Source: Planotetraspora mira (GTDB lineage Bacteria > Actinomycetota > Actinomycetes > Streptosporangiales > Streptosporangiaceae). From it: a stretch of 64,000 nucleotides of DNA. The notes beneath the pieces were generated by a model. It was not told the DNA's origin and did not search any database. It worked only from the letters and a program-made list of their open reading frames with translations. Each line of letters opens with the position of its first letter. Position 1 is the first letter of the stretch. Below are positions 16,578-24,243 of this stretch, piece after piece. A program made the position numbers and the translations under genes. The stretch lies in NCBI RefSeq assembly GCF_016863275.1, contig NZ_BOOO01000019.1, forward strand, positions 248,001-312,000, in the 5' to 3' direction.

Positions 16578-17768
16578 CTACATCCGGCATCTCACCACAT
16601 TCAGCGGGCTCTCCCCGCCCTTGACCAACCATTTCAGGGCACCCTCGACATCGGCCGGGGGCACAGGAACCCGATTGAGGTGATCCGTCCACCGGTCACG
16701 GTCTTCCGCCCACGCCTTGATGTAGGCGACGCAGAACTCGGCTTTGATGATCCTTAGCCGGCCGAGAGCCGCGAGCAACGAGGCCTCCATGGCCCGGGGG
16801 TTCGGATCCGACCCCGCCGGAAGGCTCCTGACCCGCCGCAGCACATCTTCGATGAAGCGTTCCCGATTGACGAGGAAGTGCTTCCAGTGCAGCAGATCTG
16901 CGGCCTCCTGCCAGCTTGTGTCCGTCTGCCCGTCGAGGAGCCAGTAGATGCCTTCCGCAAGTACATCGCCGAACTCCTGGTCTCGGGCTCGGCCGGGACG
17001 GTCGAAGGGATCGTACGGCCGTTGCTTCACCATGCCCGTCACCGCGAGAGGGCGCAGCGCCTTGTCGTCCAGTAGGTAGAACCAGTCCTCGTTGTACACG
17101 TTCGGAAAGAAGGAGGGGTTACTGGTTGCCTGCACCGCGAGAGCACCGCCCCCCACGAATGAGCCCTGAGGTCCCCTTGTCAGCCTGTGGGCATGGCACA
17201 CCACCGAGTTGTCGGGATAGCCGCCGATGCGCATCCCGACCGCGTCGTAGTCGCTCAGCAAACCCGCGGCTCGCGCGACCTCCTCATGGCCGCCGACCTC
17301 GATGTCGTCGTCCAGGAAGACGATGCGCTGCCAGCCCATGAGACGCGCGAGGAGGAGCCCGACATTGCGTTTCGCGCTGAGATCGGTCCGCCTGTCGAAC
17401 CGTATGCCGCGCAGGAGAGCGGTCGTCGCGAGGTCCGGCAGATTCAGCCGATCCACGTCGTCGATGTCGACGGCTATGAGTTTCACGTCGGCAGGCAGGC
17501 AGGACGCTGCCAGCCGTGCGCTGCTCCGACTCCGGCTGTGCAGGGATACGAGAGGACAATCCAGCTCGACGGCCAGACGAGCGGCGTGTCTCAGCCAGAC
17601 CGGATGCCTGATCGTGGGGACCACGATGGCGTCGACGGTTCCGGTCGCCGCGGAACCGGACACTTCGTCGGCCAGGTGCCGGTGATCGCCGTGATGATTC
17701 TCCGACACGACCTCGTCTATCTCGTTCTCCCGCAGTCGATTAAGGCCATTCGTGCAGCCGGACGGCAT
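16578..17768 (-). CDS. GT-A-type glycosyltransferase, coupled to an XRE regulator
   Basis: This protein of about 396 residues has a nucleotide-sugar-binding half ending in RIVFLDDDIEVGG, an Asp-rich DxD-type metal site. An acceptor half follows with SFVGGGALAVQ and YNEDWFYLLDDKAL, the late ED motif of many GT-A enzymes. No membrane segments or signal peptide are present. The start is uncertain: ATG at 17768 overlaps the XRE gene by 29 bases, and a GTG about 80 bases further in is possible. The overlap shows one transcript with the regulator. Donor and acceptor sugars cannot be read from the sequence. Confidence 0.75.
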   Translation of the reverse strand: MPSGCTNGLNRLRENEIDEVVSENHHGDHRHLADEVSGSAATGTVDAIVVPTIRHPVWLRHAARLAVELDCPLVSLHSRSRSSARLAASCLPADVKLIAVDIDDVDRLNLPDLATTALLRGIRFDRRTDLSAKRNVGLLLARLMGWQRIVFLDDDIEVGGHEEVARAAGLLSDYDAVGMRIGGYPDNSVVCHAHRLTRGPQGSFVGGGALAVQATSNPSFFPNVYNEDWFYLLDDKALRPLAVTGMVKQRPYDPFDRPGRARDQEFGDVLAEGIYWLLDGQTDTSWQEAADLLHWKHFLVNRERFIEDVLRRVRSLPAGSDPNPRAMEASLLAALGRLRIIKAEFCVAYIKAWAEDRDRWTDHLNRVPVPPADVEGALKWLVKGGESPLNVVRCRM

Positions 17769-18837
17769 CGAGAGTCCAGTCCGGCGTGACGACCACCCGG
17801 CCCTCGATCTCGACCCGCATGAGAATGCCGTAGGACTGCACATCGCCGAAGCGTTTTCTCAGGAACTCCGCGTTCCGGTCACGGAACCGTTCGTCGGTCA
17901 GCGCCCGGACCGCCCCGTACACGCCGCGAGGGTACATGCCGTTGCACATGGTCAGAGTGCGCTTGACGTTGTAGGGATTCTCACCGCGATAGAAGAACGC
18001 GACGTCCTCGAGCAATCGCAGGCTATCGCCTGACCCGTCAACGAGCGGGTGATGCCGACGCGTGTCGTCACCCTCGTCGACCTCGAAATACGTCCCTTTC
18101 TCTCTGTCCCAGTCGGCCACCTGCCGGACCGGAAGTTCGATCCGCTGAAGGACCGACTTCGTGATCCGGTTCCAGTCCACACCACCCAGCAGCACCAGAT
18201 GGGTGGTGAGGTCGTCCGACGTGAGCTCCTCGGTCGCCGCACGCACGGTCACCAGGCTCCGGGGATTGGCCGCCCGAAGATGCCCGTGCAGTTCGAACAG
18301 CGAATCCAGATCCGAATATTTGTAGAGGTCGATGTAATCGGGCTTCTCGGGGTCCGCGTACGGGATCTTCACCCGGTCCGCGTCGGGGACCTCCGAACAG
18401 ATGATCGTGATCGGCTTGCCGTCGCCGAAATGCAAGGGGCCCTCGATGAAGGCGGCCGGCAACGACGGGGACTCGTCATCCGCGGCCGCCACGGCGTTCT
18501 GTGACCGCTGCGCGTCCCGGCGCAGCCGGGTCAACTCGTCGAGCAGTACGGCGCGCTCGCCCAGTTCGTCCTCGGTCAGATCGGACAGGGACAACAGCCG
18601 CGGCGTCTCATCCGCCATCGATCTCTGCGTCGCGAAGAACGACGCGTATCCCTCGACCCTGTCCATAGGGGGGATCTTGGGCGCGCGCACGGACTCCCAC
18701 GACGAGATCAGCGGGACGCTGACGCCGAGCGCCTCGCTGAGCTGCGCCTGGGTGATCCGGGTTTCGCGCCATCGGCTGAAGCGAAGTTCGCGCAGGCGCC
18801 GCGCCAGCCTGCCCTCCGCAGTGTCGTCGCCGCTCAT
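17740..18837 (-). CDS. XRE-family HTH protein with unassigned C-terminal domain
   Basis: The protein has 365 residues if started at the ATG at 18837, which has GAGG 6 bases upstream; an ATG at 18849 lacks a good site. The N-terminal Cro/C1-type HTH is clear (ITQAQLSEALGVSVPLISSW). From about residue 125 comes a separate domain. It has a strand PITIICSEVP, a helix DLDSLFELHGHLRAANP, a strand SLVTVRAA and an LVLLGGVDWN motif, a Rossmann-like alternation with a GG-x-x-x-N turn. I do not recognise this domain. Late conserved-looking features are FFYRGENPYNVKRTLTMCNG and a terminal LHEWP. It is translationally linked to the glycosyltransferase, and the operator-like motif just upstream suggests autoregulation. 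Confidence 0.75.
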   Translation of the reverse strand: MSGDDTAEGRLARRLRELRFSRWRETRITQAQLSEALGVSVPLISSWESVRAPKIPPMDRVEGYASFFATQRSMADETPRLLSLSDLTEDELGERAVLLDELTRLRRDAQRSQNAVAAADDESPSLPAAFIEGPLHFGDGKPITIICSEVPDADRVKIPYADPEKPDYIDLYKYSDLDSLFELHGHLRAANPRSLVTVRAATEELTSDDLTTHLVLLGGVDWNRITKSVLQRIELPVRQVADWDREKGTYFEVDEGDDTRRHHPLVDGSGDSLRLLEDVAFFYRGENPYNVKRTLTMCNGMYPRGVYGAVRALTDERFRDRNAEFLRKRFGDVQSYGILMRVEIEGRVVVTPDWTLDAVRLHEWP

Positions 18838-18853
18838 CTTTCGCCTCATTCAT

Positions 18854-18865
18854 CTGAACTTCAGT
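18854..18865 (-). promoter_or_regulatory. ACTGAAGTTCAG motif (copy 1), putative XRE operator
   Basis: On the minus strand ACTGAAGTTCAG lies 17 bases upstream of the XRE start codon. The inner CTGAA-C-TTCAG is a near-perfect palindrome on its own. It matches copy 2 at 19062-19073 in 11 of 12 positions. Confidence 0.5.
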
Positions 18866-19061
18866 CATCTAACTAAACACTAAACCAAAGAGGGTCCGAT
18901 GAAGAATCCGCAGCTGATGCGTAACGAAAGGATCCAGCTAGCGGACCGACGCGCAAGCGGAGCCCAACTGTAGCCAGTTCCCCACACCAATCGCACAGGA
19001 ATGCCTGGGTTCAGCAAGGGGAATCAAAACTACAACAGGTTCGGTAAAGCAAGTGAACTTA

Positions 19062-19073
19062 ACTGAAGTTAAG
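19062..19073 (+). promoter_or_regulatory. ACTGAAGTTAAG motif (copy 2) inside an inverted repeat
   Basis: ACTGAAGTTAAG on the plus strand is part of CTTAACT-GA-AGTTAAG (19058-19073), a 7-bp inverted repeat. It is about 200 bases from copy 1 and in opposite orientation, 147 bases upstream of the small membrane protein gene. Confidence 0.5.
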
Positions 19074-19219
19074 GAAGGAGGAAACCCGTGCTCGAGGCCG
19101 GAGACGACAAGACGTAGCGGCGAGCAGCGCTCGCCAGACGGCACAACGACCCGCGGACACCTCCTGGCGTCCACACGGAAGGGCTCCCATCCAGCACATA
19201 TCCCCACCGGAGATGACCG

Positions 19220-19447
19220 ATGAAAGCATTGAGCGCCCTCCACCCGATGGTGGAAACCCTCAACCCCGAAGACAGCCGAACCCTGACCCTCCTCATTCTC
19301 ACGATCATGATCACGCTGGTGGTGGCGGCCATCCGGTGGACGGTCCGGCGAACGCGCGTCGTCCTCATGATCAGCGGCGGCAGCGTCCTTCTCGTGGTCC
19401 TCACCATTCTGATCACGGCCTACCTCGTCGCCTACGGGACGATCTGA
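19220..19447 (+). CDS. Small two-helix membrane protein, unknown
   Basis: This 75-residue protein has two strongly hydrophobic segments (about residues 22-38 and 48-71) separated by a basic RWTVRRTR loop, which would place that loop in the cytoplasm. GGAG lies about 7 bases before the ATG, supporting translation. I do not recognise the family. It stands between the XRE regulator region and a secreted peptidase, and may be controlled by the ACTGAAGTTAAG site upstream. Confidence 0.5.
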   Translation: MKALSALHPMVETLNPEDSRTLTLLILTIMITLVVAAIRWTVRRTRVVLMISGGSVLLVVLTILITAYLVAYGTI

Positions 19448-19638
19448 CCGCCGGTACGCGCACGCCGAGGCCCTGGGCAAAGGCGCCCAGTGAGCCCGGC
19501 TCGGTCCGGCGACGCGACGTCCGTCGCGACACGCCCGCGGCTGAGGTGATCGGCGGGTGGCCGACGGTCGTGATGACCTTGAGTCCATGGGTGAGTGCCG
19601 CCCGCGCATGAGCCGCGATAGCCGTAGAAAAGAGATCA

Positions 19639-19667
19639 TTGACCGGGACTTGACAAAAAGTTACATT
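19639..19667 (+). promoter_or_regulatory. Predicted sigma-70-type promoter of the M1 peptidase gene
   Basis: TTGACC (19639-19644) and TACATT (19662-19667) are separated by 17 bases in an unusually AT-rich stretch 49 bases upstream of the start codon at 19716. Confidence 0.45.
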
Positions 19668-19715
19668 ACGTCGGCAGATCGGGGGTCCCAGATGCTCGAA
19701 GGGAGAACCGTTCTC

Positions 19716-21053
19716 ATGGTCCGACGCGTTCTGATCGCCGTCGCAGCCGTACTTCTGCTCGTCTGGGGTGTCCAGCCGGCCGCATCCGCGGCGGACGGCA
19801 CTCGAACTCCATCGGCTCCCTCGTACACGGTCACCCTGACCAGTAACGCCTCGGGCAGCACGTGGACGGGACACGAGAGCGTCACCTTCACCAACCCCTC
19901 CGCGGACCCGTTGACGGAGGTCTACCTCCGGCTGTGGGACAACTACCACGGCACGTGCCCGTCCACGCCGATCACCGTGACGAACGTGACCGGGGGGACG
20001 CCGTCACCGTTGTCCGTCTCCTGCACCGCGCTGAAGATCACGCTCCCCACTCCGCTGAACCAGAACCAGAGCGCCTCGGTCGGATTCGACCTGAGCATCG
20101 TGGTGCCCGCCGGCGCGGACCGGTTCGGCCGCGACGGGTCCTACAACTTCATCGGCAACGCGCTGCCGGTCCTGGCGGTACGCGACGCGAGCGGCTGGCA
20201 CCTCGACCCGTACTCCAACAACGGTGAGTCCTTCTACTCGCTCATCAGCAACTACTCGGTCACGCTCGACCACCCGACCTCGCTGCTCGTGCCCGCGACC
20301 GGCACCTCCGTCGACACGCCGGGGACGTCCGGCCGTACGGTCACCAAGGCCACCGCCGCCAACGTCCGCGAGTTCGCGTGGGCGGCCGGGCCGTTCGTGA
20401 AGACCACCAGCACCACCACCACGGGCGTCAGGGTGAACGTCTACCGGGTGAGCGCGATCAGTTCGAGCAGCGCCAACTCGATGATGACCACCGCGAAGAA
20501 CTCGCTCGTCGCCCATGCCGGCCGCTTCGGGGCCTACCCGTACGGCGAGGCGGACGTGGTGCTCGACAACAACTTCTGGTTCGGCGGCATGGAGTACCCC
20601 GGCTTCGTGCTCGACGTGGTCAGTTCCACGGCACTGGCGCACGAACTGGCCCACCAGTGGTGGTACGGCATCGTCGGCGACGACGAGTACAACAGCCCCT
20701 GGCTGGACGAGTCGTTCACCGACTACGCGACCGACCTGTACAACAACGTCTCGGGCACCAACTGCTGGAACAACGTCACCTGGCAGTCGTCGGCCGAGAA
20801 GATCAGCAACTCGATGGCCTACTGGGACGCCCATTCGAGCCGGTACGGAACCGTCGTCTACACCTACGGAAAGTGCGCACTGCACGACCTGCGGCGCACG
20901 ATCGGCACGACGGCGATGACGAACCTGCTGAAGAACTACGCCACCGCCCACTGGTACGGGATCTCGACCACCGCGGACTTCAAGGCCGCCGCCCAGGCCG
21001 CGACCACGGTCAACCTGTCGTCGTTCTGGACCACCCACCGCATCGACGGCTGA
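19716..21053 (+). CDS. Secreted M1 family zinc metallopeptidase
   Basis: This 445-residue protein begins with a signal peptide, MVRRVLIAVAAVLLLVWG, with a likely cut after ASA near residue 26. The zinc site HELAHQWW (H309, E310, H313) is followed by WLDESFTDYA with E332, giving HExxH-x18-E as in M1 aminopeptidases. The exopeptidase sequence GGMEYPGFVL lies before it, with GGMEYP in the position of GAMEN. The protein ends soon after the catalytic domain, so the C-terminal helical domain of large aminopeptidases is absent. The ATG at 19716 has GGGAG 10 bases upstream. An extracellular peptidase role is likely. Confidence 0.88.
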   Translation: MVRRVLIAVAAVLLLVWGVQPAASAADGTRTPSAPSYTVTLTSNASGSTWTGHESVTFTNPSADPLTEVYLRLWDNYHGTCPSTPITVTNVTGGTPSPLSVSCTALKITLPTPLNQNQSASVGFDLSIVVPAGADRFGRDGSYNFIGNALPVLAVRDASGWHLDPYSNNGESFYSLISNYSVTLDHPTSLLVPATGTSVDTPGTSGRTVTKATAANVREFAWAAGPFVKTTSTTTTGVRVNVYRVSAISSSSANSMMTTAKNSLVAHAGRFGAYPYGEADVVLDNNFWFGGMEYPGFVLDVVSSTALAHELAHQWWYGIVGDDEYNSPWLDESFTDYATDLYNNVSGTNCWNNVTWQSSAEKISNSMAYWDAHSSRYGTVVYTYGKCALHDLRRTIGTTAMTNLLKNYATAHWYGISTTADFKAAAQAATTVNLSSFWTTHRIDG

Positions 21054-21130
21054 GCGGCGCGGCCCACCGGGCTCATCGGCTCAGCCGAATGGACAGCAAG
21101 CCGGCCTGGGCACCTCCGAACGGGCAGTCG

Positions 21131-22066
21131 TCACGCGAACCAGGCGATCGACTGCCCGTGCCCTCGGGTCCAGGCCAGCGGTGTCCCGTCCAGCGCGAGC
21201 ACATTGTGCAGCGCCTCGTCCGGTGGCTGCGGCAACGCGTCATAGGACAGCACGTCGGGAGCCTCGTTCGCGATCCAGTGCCCGGGCAGCCCCCGTACCA
21301 CCTCGGCGAACGCCTCCCGGCGCCGAGCCGGCACCTGGTACAGCACGGACGTGTGGAACACCACCAGCATCGCACCGGCCGGTGCCCGCCCGGCCAGCGC
21401 CGGCAGGTCGTCCACCAGGTCGCCGCGCACCAGCAGCGGCGGGTCCGCCGCCGCGACGGCCGCCGCGGCGCGCAGCCGGTCCCGGCGGTGGGCGTGCTCC
21501 GGCCAGATGAGTGCGTCGAGCCAGGCGACGTCCGCCGGGTCGGTCACATCGAGCGGGTTCAGATCGAGGCCCGCCCGCCACACCACATCCGGCAGGCCCG
21601 CCGGTGGCGTGAGTCCGGTGGCCGTGCAATCGAGGATCGGCCGGCCTGAGCCGACCACGTGATCGCCGTAGCGGTAGGCGTACCGGTCGGGGTAGAGGCA
21701 CAACCCGGCGGACGCGCCGACCTCCAGCAACGCGAGCGGCTGCGGCAACGCCGCGAGCACCGGCAACAGGAGGGCACACCGTCCGGCCTCGTTCGTCTGC
21801 GTGGCCCGGGTGCGCGACTCCGCCTCGATCGCCCGCCAGTTCTCCACCACGAACTCGTGGAACGCGGCAGGGTCGTCGACAGGACCGCCGAGGAACCGCA
21901 CGACGCCGAACAGCAGAGTCGGCTGCCTCTTGCCCGGCGGCAGCGTGCCGAGCAGCGCCACGACCTCGTCGTCGCGGGAGACCGCGAGCGACAGACGCTC
22001 GTAGGCGGGTGACACGCCGCGCGCCTCACGCACGGCGAACTCGGCGTAGGTCATGGCGATCGTCAT
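21131..22066 (-). CDS. DUF2332 family protein
   Basis: This 311-residue protein has the DUF2332 pattern: an early SPAYERLSLAVSRDDEVVALL, then LLEVGASAGLCLYPDRY, RAGLDLNPLDVTD and HTSVLYQVPARRREAF. The LLEVGASAGL segment resembles the glycine loop of an AdoMet-binding Rossmann fold, but the family has no proven activity. ATG at 22066 is used; a second ATG at codon 5 (22054) is possible. It is convergent with the peptidase gene. Confidence 0.82.
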   Translation of the reverse strand: MTIAMTYAEFAVREARGVSPAYERLSLAVSRDDEVVALLGTLPPGKRQPTLLFGVVRFLGGPVDDPAAFHEFVVENWRAIEAESRTRATQTNEAGRCALLLPVLAALPQPLALLEVGASAGLCLYPDRYAYRYGDHVVGSGRPILDCTATGLTPPAGLPDVVWRAGLDLNPLDVTDPADVAWLDALIWPEHAHRRDRLRAAAAVAAADPPLLVRGDLVDDLPALAGRAPAGAMLVVFHTSVLYQVPARRREAFAEVVRGLPGHWIANEAPDVLSYDALPQPPDEALHNVLALDGTPLAWTRGHGQSIAWFA

Positions 22067-22125
22067 GTCGTCATGCTTTCAGTGATGCACGCCTCCTGAT
22101 TCCATCGAAGATCACAGACACTCGA

Positions 22126-23403
22126 TCATGCCGGGCCGATGCGAAGCGGAAGCGTCCGCGGTCCGCGAACCTGACCCGCCGCCCAGGTCACCGCCGCCGG
22201 GTCGTGGAGACTGAAGTCCGGGATCCGCTCGAGCCAGACCTCGAGGGCGACCCGAAGCTCCATGCGGGCCAGGTGCGAGCCCACACAGCGGTGGATGCCG
22301 AGGCCGAACGCCACATGCCGGTTGACCTCACGGTCGATGACCACCTCACCGGCCCGGTCGAACTGGGCCGGGTCGCGGTTGGCCGCCGGGAACGACAGCA
22401 GAACCCAGTCCTCGGCCTTCATGTCGACACCGTTCCAGTGCATGTCCTCCTTCACCAGCCGCGCCATCGTCACCGGGGCATAGACCCGCAGGAACTCCTC
22501 CATCGCGGTCGGCAGCAACTCCGGCTCCGCCACCAGGCGCTCCCGATCGGACGGAGTCTTCGCCAGGTGCCACAAGGACGCGCCGATCGCGCTCCACGTC
22601 GTGTCGATGCCGGCGATGAGCAGCAGCGCCATCGTGCCGGCCACGTGGGACGGGTCGAGCTTGCGGCCGTAGAGCTCCGCGTTGATGAGATGGGTCGTCA
22701 GGTCGTCGCGGGGGTTGTCGACGTGGTCGCGGATCTGGGCCAGCAGATAGTCGAAGAGCTGCCCCATCCGCTCCATGCGCTCCTCCGGCGGGAGGTTGAC
22801 GCCTTCGAGCGAGTTCTCGATGAACTCGCGGAAGTGCGGCCCGTCCTCCGGCGGGAAGCCGAGCATGTCGGCGATGACCCGCATGGGGATGTACTGCGCG
22901 TAGTCACGGGCGGCGTCGACGACGTCCCGTCCCTCGAACGCGTCGATGAGCGAGTGGCACAGCGCTCTCGTCGCCTCCTCCCGCTTGGCGACCGCGGTCT
23001 TGGTGAACACCGGGAGTAACAGCTTGCGCGCGTCGTGGTGGAACGGCGGGTCGGAGGAGATCGGCGGTGTGCCGCCCACCGGCGCCAGCTCGCGGGGCGG
23101 CCGGAAGTTGCTCATGATGATCGACCGTGAGGAGAAGCGCTCGGTGTCGTAGGCGACCGCCGCGACGTCCTCGTAGCTCGTCGGCAACCACCCGCCGCCG
23201 AAACGCTCGGTGTGCGCGATCGGGCAGCGCTGCCGCAGGTCGTCCTGGATCGGGTACGGGTCGGCGGCCCACTCGGGCTCGAGGTGGGAGAAGTCGGTCG
23301 CCCAGTCCGTGACCGGGCCGGTGACGATCTCGTTGCGCGTGCCGAGGGGCTGGTCTCCCCTCGTCTCGCGGAAGTCCCGGGTGAAGCGGTCGTCGAGAGT
23401 CAT
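22126..23403 (-). CDS. Cytochrome P450
   Basis: This 425-residue P450 has an I-helix AGIDTTW oxygen-activation motif, an ExxR helix (EEFLR) and the heme loop FGLGIHRCVGSHLARME with the thiolate ligand Cys373. There is no membrane anchor, as usual for actinobacterial soluble P450s. The ATG at 23403 lies 1 base after the ferredoxin stop, so the longer reading to 23574 is rejected. Electrons presumably come from the ferredoxin encoded just upstream. The substrate is unknown. The TetR gene heads the same operon. Confidence 0.93.
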   Translation of the reverse strand: MTLDDRFTRDFRETRGDQPLGTRNEIVTGPVTDWATDFSHLEPEWAADPYPIQDDLRQRCPIAHTERFGGGWLPTSYEDVAAVAYDTERFSSRSIIMSNFRPPRELAPVGGTPPISSDPPFHHDARKLLLPVFTKTAVAKREEATRALCHSLIDAFEGRDVVDAARDYAQYIPMRVIADMLGFPPEDGPHFREFIENSLEGVNLPPEERMERMGQLFDYLLAQIRDHVDNPRDDLTTHLINAELYGRKLDPSHVAGTMALLLIAGIDTTWSAIGASLWHLAKTPSDRERLVAEPELLPTAMEEFLRVYAPVTMARLVKEDMHWNGVDMKAEDWVLLSFPAANRDPAQFDRAGEVVIDREVNRHVAFGLGIHRCVGSHLARMELRVALEVWLERIPDFSLHDPAAVTWAAGQVRGPRTLPLRIGPA

Positions 23404-23404
23404 G

Positions 23405-23605
23405 TCAGGCCTCCTCGACCAGGTCGATCGCTCTTTCCGGACAGTTGGACACCGCCAGGCGCGCCACGTGCTCCTGGTCCGGCGGCACGGCGCTGTCGCC
23501 GGCGACTTGCCCGTAGCCCTCGTCGTCCTCGCTGAAGAGGCCGGGGGCAAGGTCGTAGCAGCGGCCGTGTCCATGGCACCGCTGGGGGTCGATCTGCACT
23601 TTCAC
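23405..23605 (-). CDS. Ferredoxin, [3Fe-4S]-type with CxxHxxC motif
   Basis: This 66-residue ferredoxin starts at a GTG overlapping the TetR stop codon (GTGA). Cluster ligands are C10, C16 and C55 (NCPE). The position that is cysteine in [4Fe-4S] ferredoxins and often another residue in P450 partners is His13 (C-H-G-H-G-R-C). This matches the actinobacterial CXX?XXC(X)nCP class that serves P450s. It lies 1 base upstream of the P450 start, which supports a dedicated redox pair. Confidence 0.9.
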   Translation of the reverse strand: MKVQIDPQRCHGHGRCYDLAPGLFSEDDEGYGQVAGDSAVPPDQEHVARLAVSNCPERAIDLVEEA

Positions 23606-24219
23606 TGAGTAGCTCTCCTCTGTGCAGTGATGTCGGTGGGGGCGAGGGCGGCCACGACCCGGGTGAGCAACGCGGTCCACTCCTCGTCGTCGACCGCGTG
23701 CAGGTCCGGCGGGATGAGCGCGCTGCCCATCGAGAGCAGGAGGCAGAAGTGGGCGAGCGCGTTCGGCGACAGCGCCGAGTCGAGCTCGCCGCCGGCCTGA
23801 CCGGTGCGCACCAGATCCGCGACCCAGTCGGCGCGTTCGCCGACGTAGTCGCGCATCGGCCGGGCGACGTCCTCGTCGCGACGCGCGGCCACCAGCGCCT
23901 CGACGATGAGGTAGCCGCGGGCGTCGCGACGACGGGGAAGCCAACGGCCGATGACGAGAAGCAGCTCCGTGATCGACCGGTCGGGGTCGGCGGCGAACAC
24001 GGTGGCGAGCATCCGCCGCCCATGAGCGCGCAGCGCCGCCACGAGCAGTTCGCCCTTGGAGCCGAAGTGCGCGTACAGCGCACCGTTGCTCACCCCTGCC
24101 GCAGCGGCGATGTCGGCCACGCGCGTGCCGTCGTACCCGCGCTGGGCGAAGACGTCGGCCGCCGCGCGCAACAACCGATCGCGCGTTTCAGCCGCCGTGA
24201 CGCCCGCTATCCGCCCCAT
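23602..24219 (-). CDS. TetR family regulator heading the P450 operon
   Basis: This 205-residue regulator has the HTH region TRVADIAAAAGVSNGALYAHF in residues 30-50 and the usual SKGELL extension. Its TGA overlaps the GTG of the ferredoxin gene, so TetR, ferredoxin and P450 are co-translated. The promoter must lie in the 24 bases before the MFS stop or inside the MFS gene. A short AT-rich run with TTAAAAGACCGTTCATTT is present there. Confidence 0.9.
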   Translation of the reverse strand: MGRIAGVTAAETRDRLLRAAADVFAQRGYDGTRVADIAAAAGVSNGALYAHFGSKGELLVAALRAHGRRMLATVFAADPDRSITELLLVIGRWLPRRRDARGYLIVEALVAARRDEDVARPMRDYVGERADWVADLVRTGQAGGELDSALSPNALAHFCLLLSMGSALIPPDLHAVDDEEWTALLTRVVAALAPTDITAQRRATQ

Positions 24220-24243
24220 GATCGAATTAAAAGACCGTTCATT

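Larger units (their letters stand above)
18838..19219. other. AT-rich intergenic region between XRE gene and small membrane protein gene
   Basis: This stretch of about 380 bases has visibly lower GC content than the rest of the window and no credible ORF. It holds two copies of the ACTGAAGTT-type motif, annotated separately, and must contain the minus-strand promoter of the XRE gene. Nothing else was recognised. Confidence 0.6.

Noticed and set aside
21047-21087. Terminator CGGCTGAGC ... GCTCAGCCG after the M1 peptidase gene
   Set aside because: The 9-bp stem spans the stop codon and has a 23-base loop, which is too weak to call.
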